Shown here: positions 43,249 through 43,469 of the stretch, in pieces | Layout: every line of letters begins with the position of its first letter | How positions within the stretch are numbered: the first letter of the stretch is position 1 | Assembly (NCBI GenBank): GCA_902168115.1 | Contig: CABHPB010000074.1 | Location: 1-43,469 of the forward strand | Source: an uncultured Methylopila sp. | GTDB lineage: Bacteria; Pseudomonadota; Alphaproteobacteria; Rhizobiales; Methylopilaceae | DNA: 43,469 nucleotides | Reading direction: 5' to 3' | Translations under genes and position numbers: made by a program | The notes under the pieces: generated by a model | Databases searched by the model: none | Told to the model about the DNA's origin: nothing | The model's input: only the letters and a program-made list of their open reading frames with translations

Positions 43249-43469
43249 TTACGCCCTCAGCGCCGCCTTCGTCTCCCGCCCGAGGGCGTGGAGCGCCGCC
43301 GCTGTGATTGACGCTGCATCGAGGCCGGCCTCGACGATCTGGTTTTCGGGCTTGTCCTGCTCGATGAAGCGGTCGGGCAGCGCGAGGGTGCGGATTTTCA
43401 GGCCCCGGTCGAGCGCGCCTTCGGCGGCCAGCAGCTGCAGCACGCTCGCCCCGAAGCCGCCGGCGGAGG
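43249..43469 (-). CDS. dxs: 1-deoxy-D-xylulose-5-phosphate synthase, C-terminal fragment
   Basis: Dxs condenses pyruvate and glyceraldehyde-3-phosphate, the first step of the MEP isoprenoid pathway. Only the last about 73 codons are in the window, and the 5' part lies beyond the right end. The visible region matches the transketolase-type C-terminal domain: [13 protein letters not shown], then [19 protein letters not shown], a typical Dxs end with DRFIxxxxPExQ. The TAA stop is at 43249-43251. Together with ispH at the left end, this window holds both ends of the MEP pathway. Confidence 0.9.
   Translation of the reverse strand, partial: SAGGFGASVLQLLAAEGALDRGLKIRTLALPDRFIEQDKPENQIVEAGLDAASITAAALHALGRETKAALRA

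Overview
This window comes from a high-G+C alphaproteobacterium, most likely of the order Hyphomicrobiales (Rhizobiales). The evidence is the mix of families: hopanoid genes, a MucR/Ros regulator, proteins of the DUF2336, DUF1491, DUF5330 and DUF6456 types, CtrA-like sites, and alphaproteobacterial intergenic palindromes. A methylmalonyl-CoA mutase operon with meaB next to hopanoid genes fits methylotrophic or ethylmalonyl-CoA-pathway genera. The genus is not proven by the sequence. The first 35 bases are a sequencing-library adapter, so the left edge is a contig end and not native DNA.

Layout. 36-5457: hopanoid and isoprenoid block, with the 3' end of hpnG (+) converging on a minus-strand series hpnN, ispH, hpnH. 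5538-6153: helix-turn-helix gene with an operator-like palindrome over its promoter. 6154-8530: low-G+C accessory patch carrying a DUF2971 protein and a DUF4238 protein. 8731-13757: YcgN-type cysteine-cluster protein, a bifunctional PBP1a-type peptidoglycan synthase with DUF1214 and DUF1254 partners, then a lipoprotein and a small protein on the opposite strand. 13850-18833: envelope and cell-cycle flavoured block with DUF2336, DUF1491, a peptidoglycan-binding membrane protein, a PAS histidine kinase and DUF5330, with CtrA-like sites at both outer promoters. 19007-21296: sufE, a palindromic repeat, a DUF6456 regulator divergent from a small gene, and mucR. 21684-27991: oligopeptidase B, a proline/alanine-rich membrane protein, superoxide dismutase, a SRPBCC protein, a second palindromic repeat and folP. 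28104-33531: an AT-richer orphan gene, DUF4332 and DUF2267-like small proteins, a HerA-like ATPase, a VapBC-type toxin-antitoxin pair and an M20 dipeptidase. 33639-34799: a beta-barrel outer-membrane protein behind three inverted repeats. 34812-41247: haloacid dehalogenase-like protein, both methylmalonyl-CoA mutase subunits, a small unknown, a CsbD stress protein on the other strand, and meaB. 41329-43469: diguanylate cyclase, periplasmic unknown, and the 3' end of dxs.

Functional links. ispH and the dxs fragment belong to the MEP isoprenoid pathway that supplies hopanoid synthesis. hpnH and hpnG act on the hopanoid side chain, and hpnN exports hopanoids. The mutase subunits and MeaB form one metabolic unit converting methylmalonyl-CoA to succinyl-CoA.

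No rRNA, recognisable tRNA, CRISPR array, integrase or transposase was seen. The strongest leads for unexplained biology are: the palindrome shared by the promoters of two putative regulators (6121-6135 and 20346-20360); the DUF2971/DUF4238 pair; the multi-hairpin element read in frame into hpnG at the contig edge; and the inverted-repeat cluster at 33639-33743.
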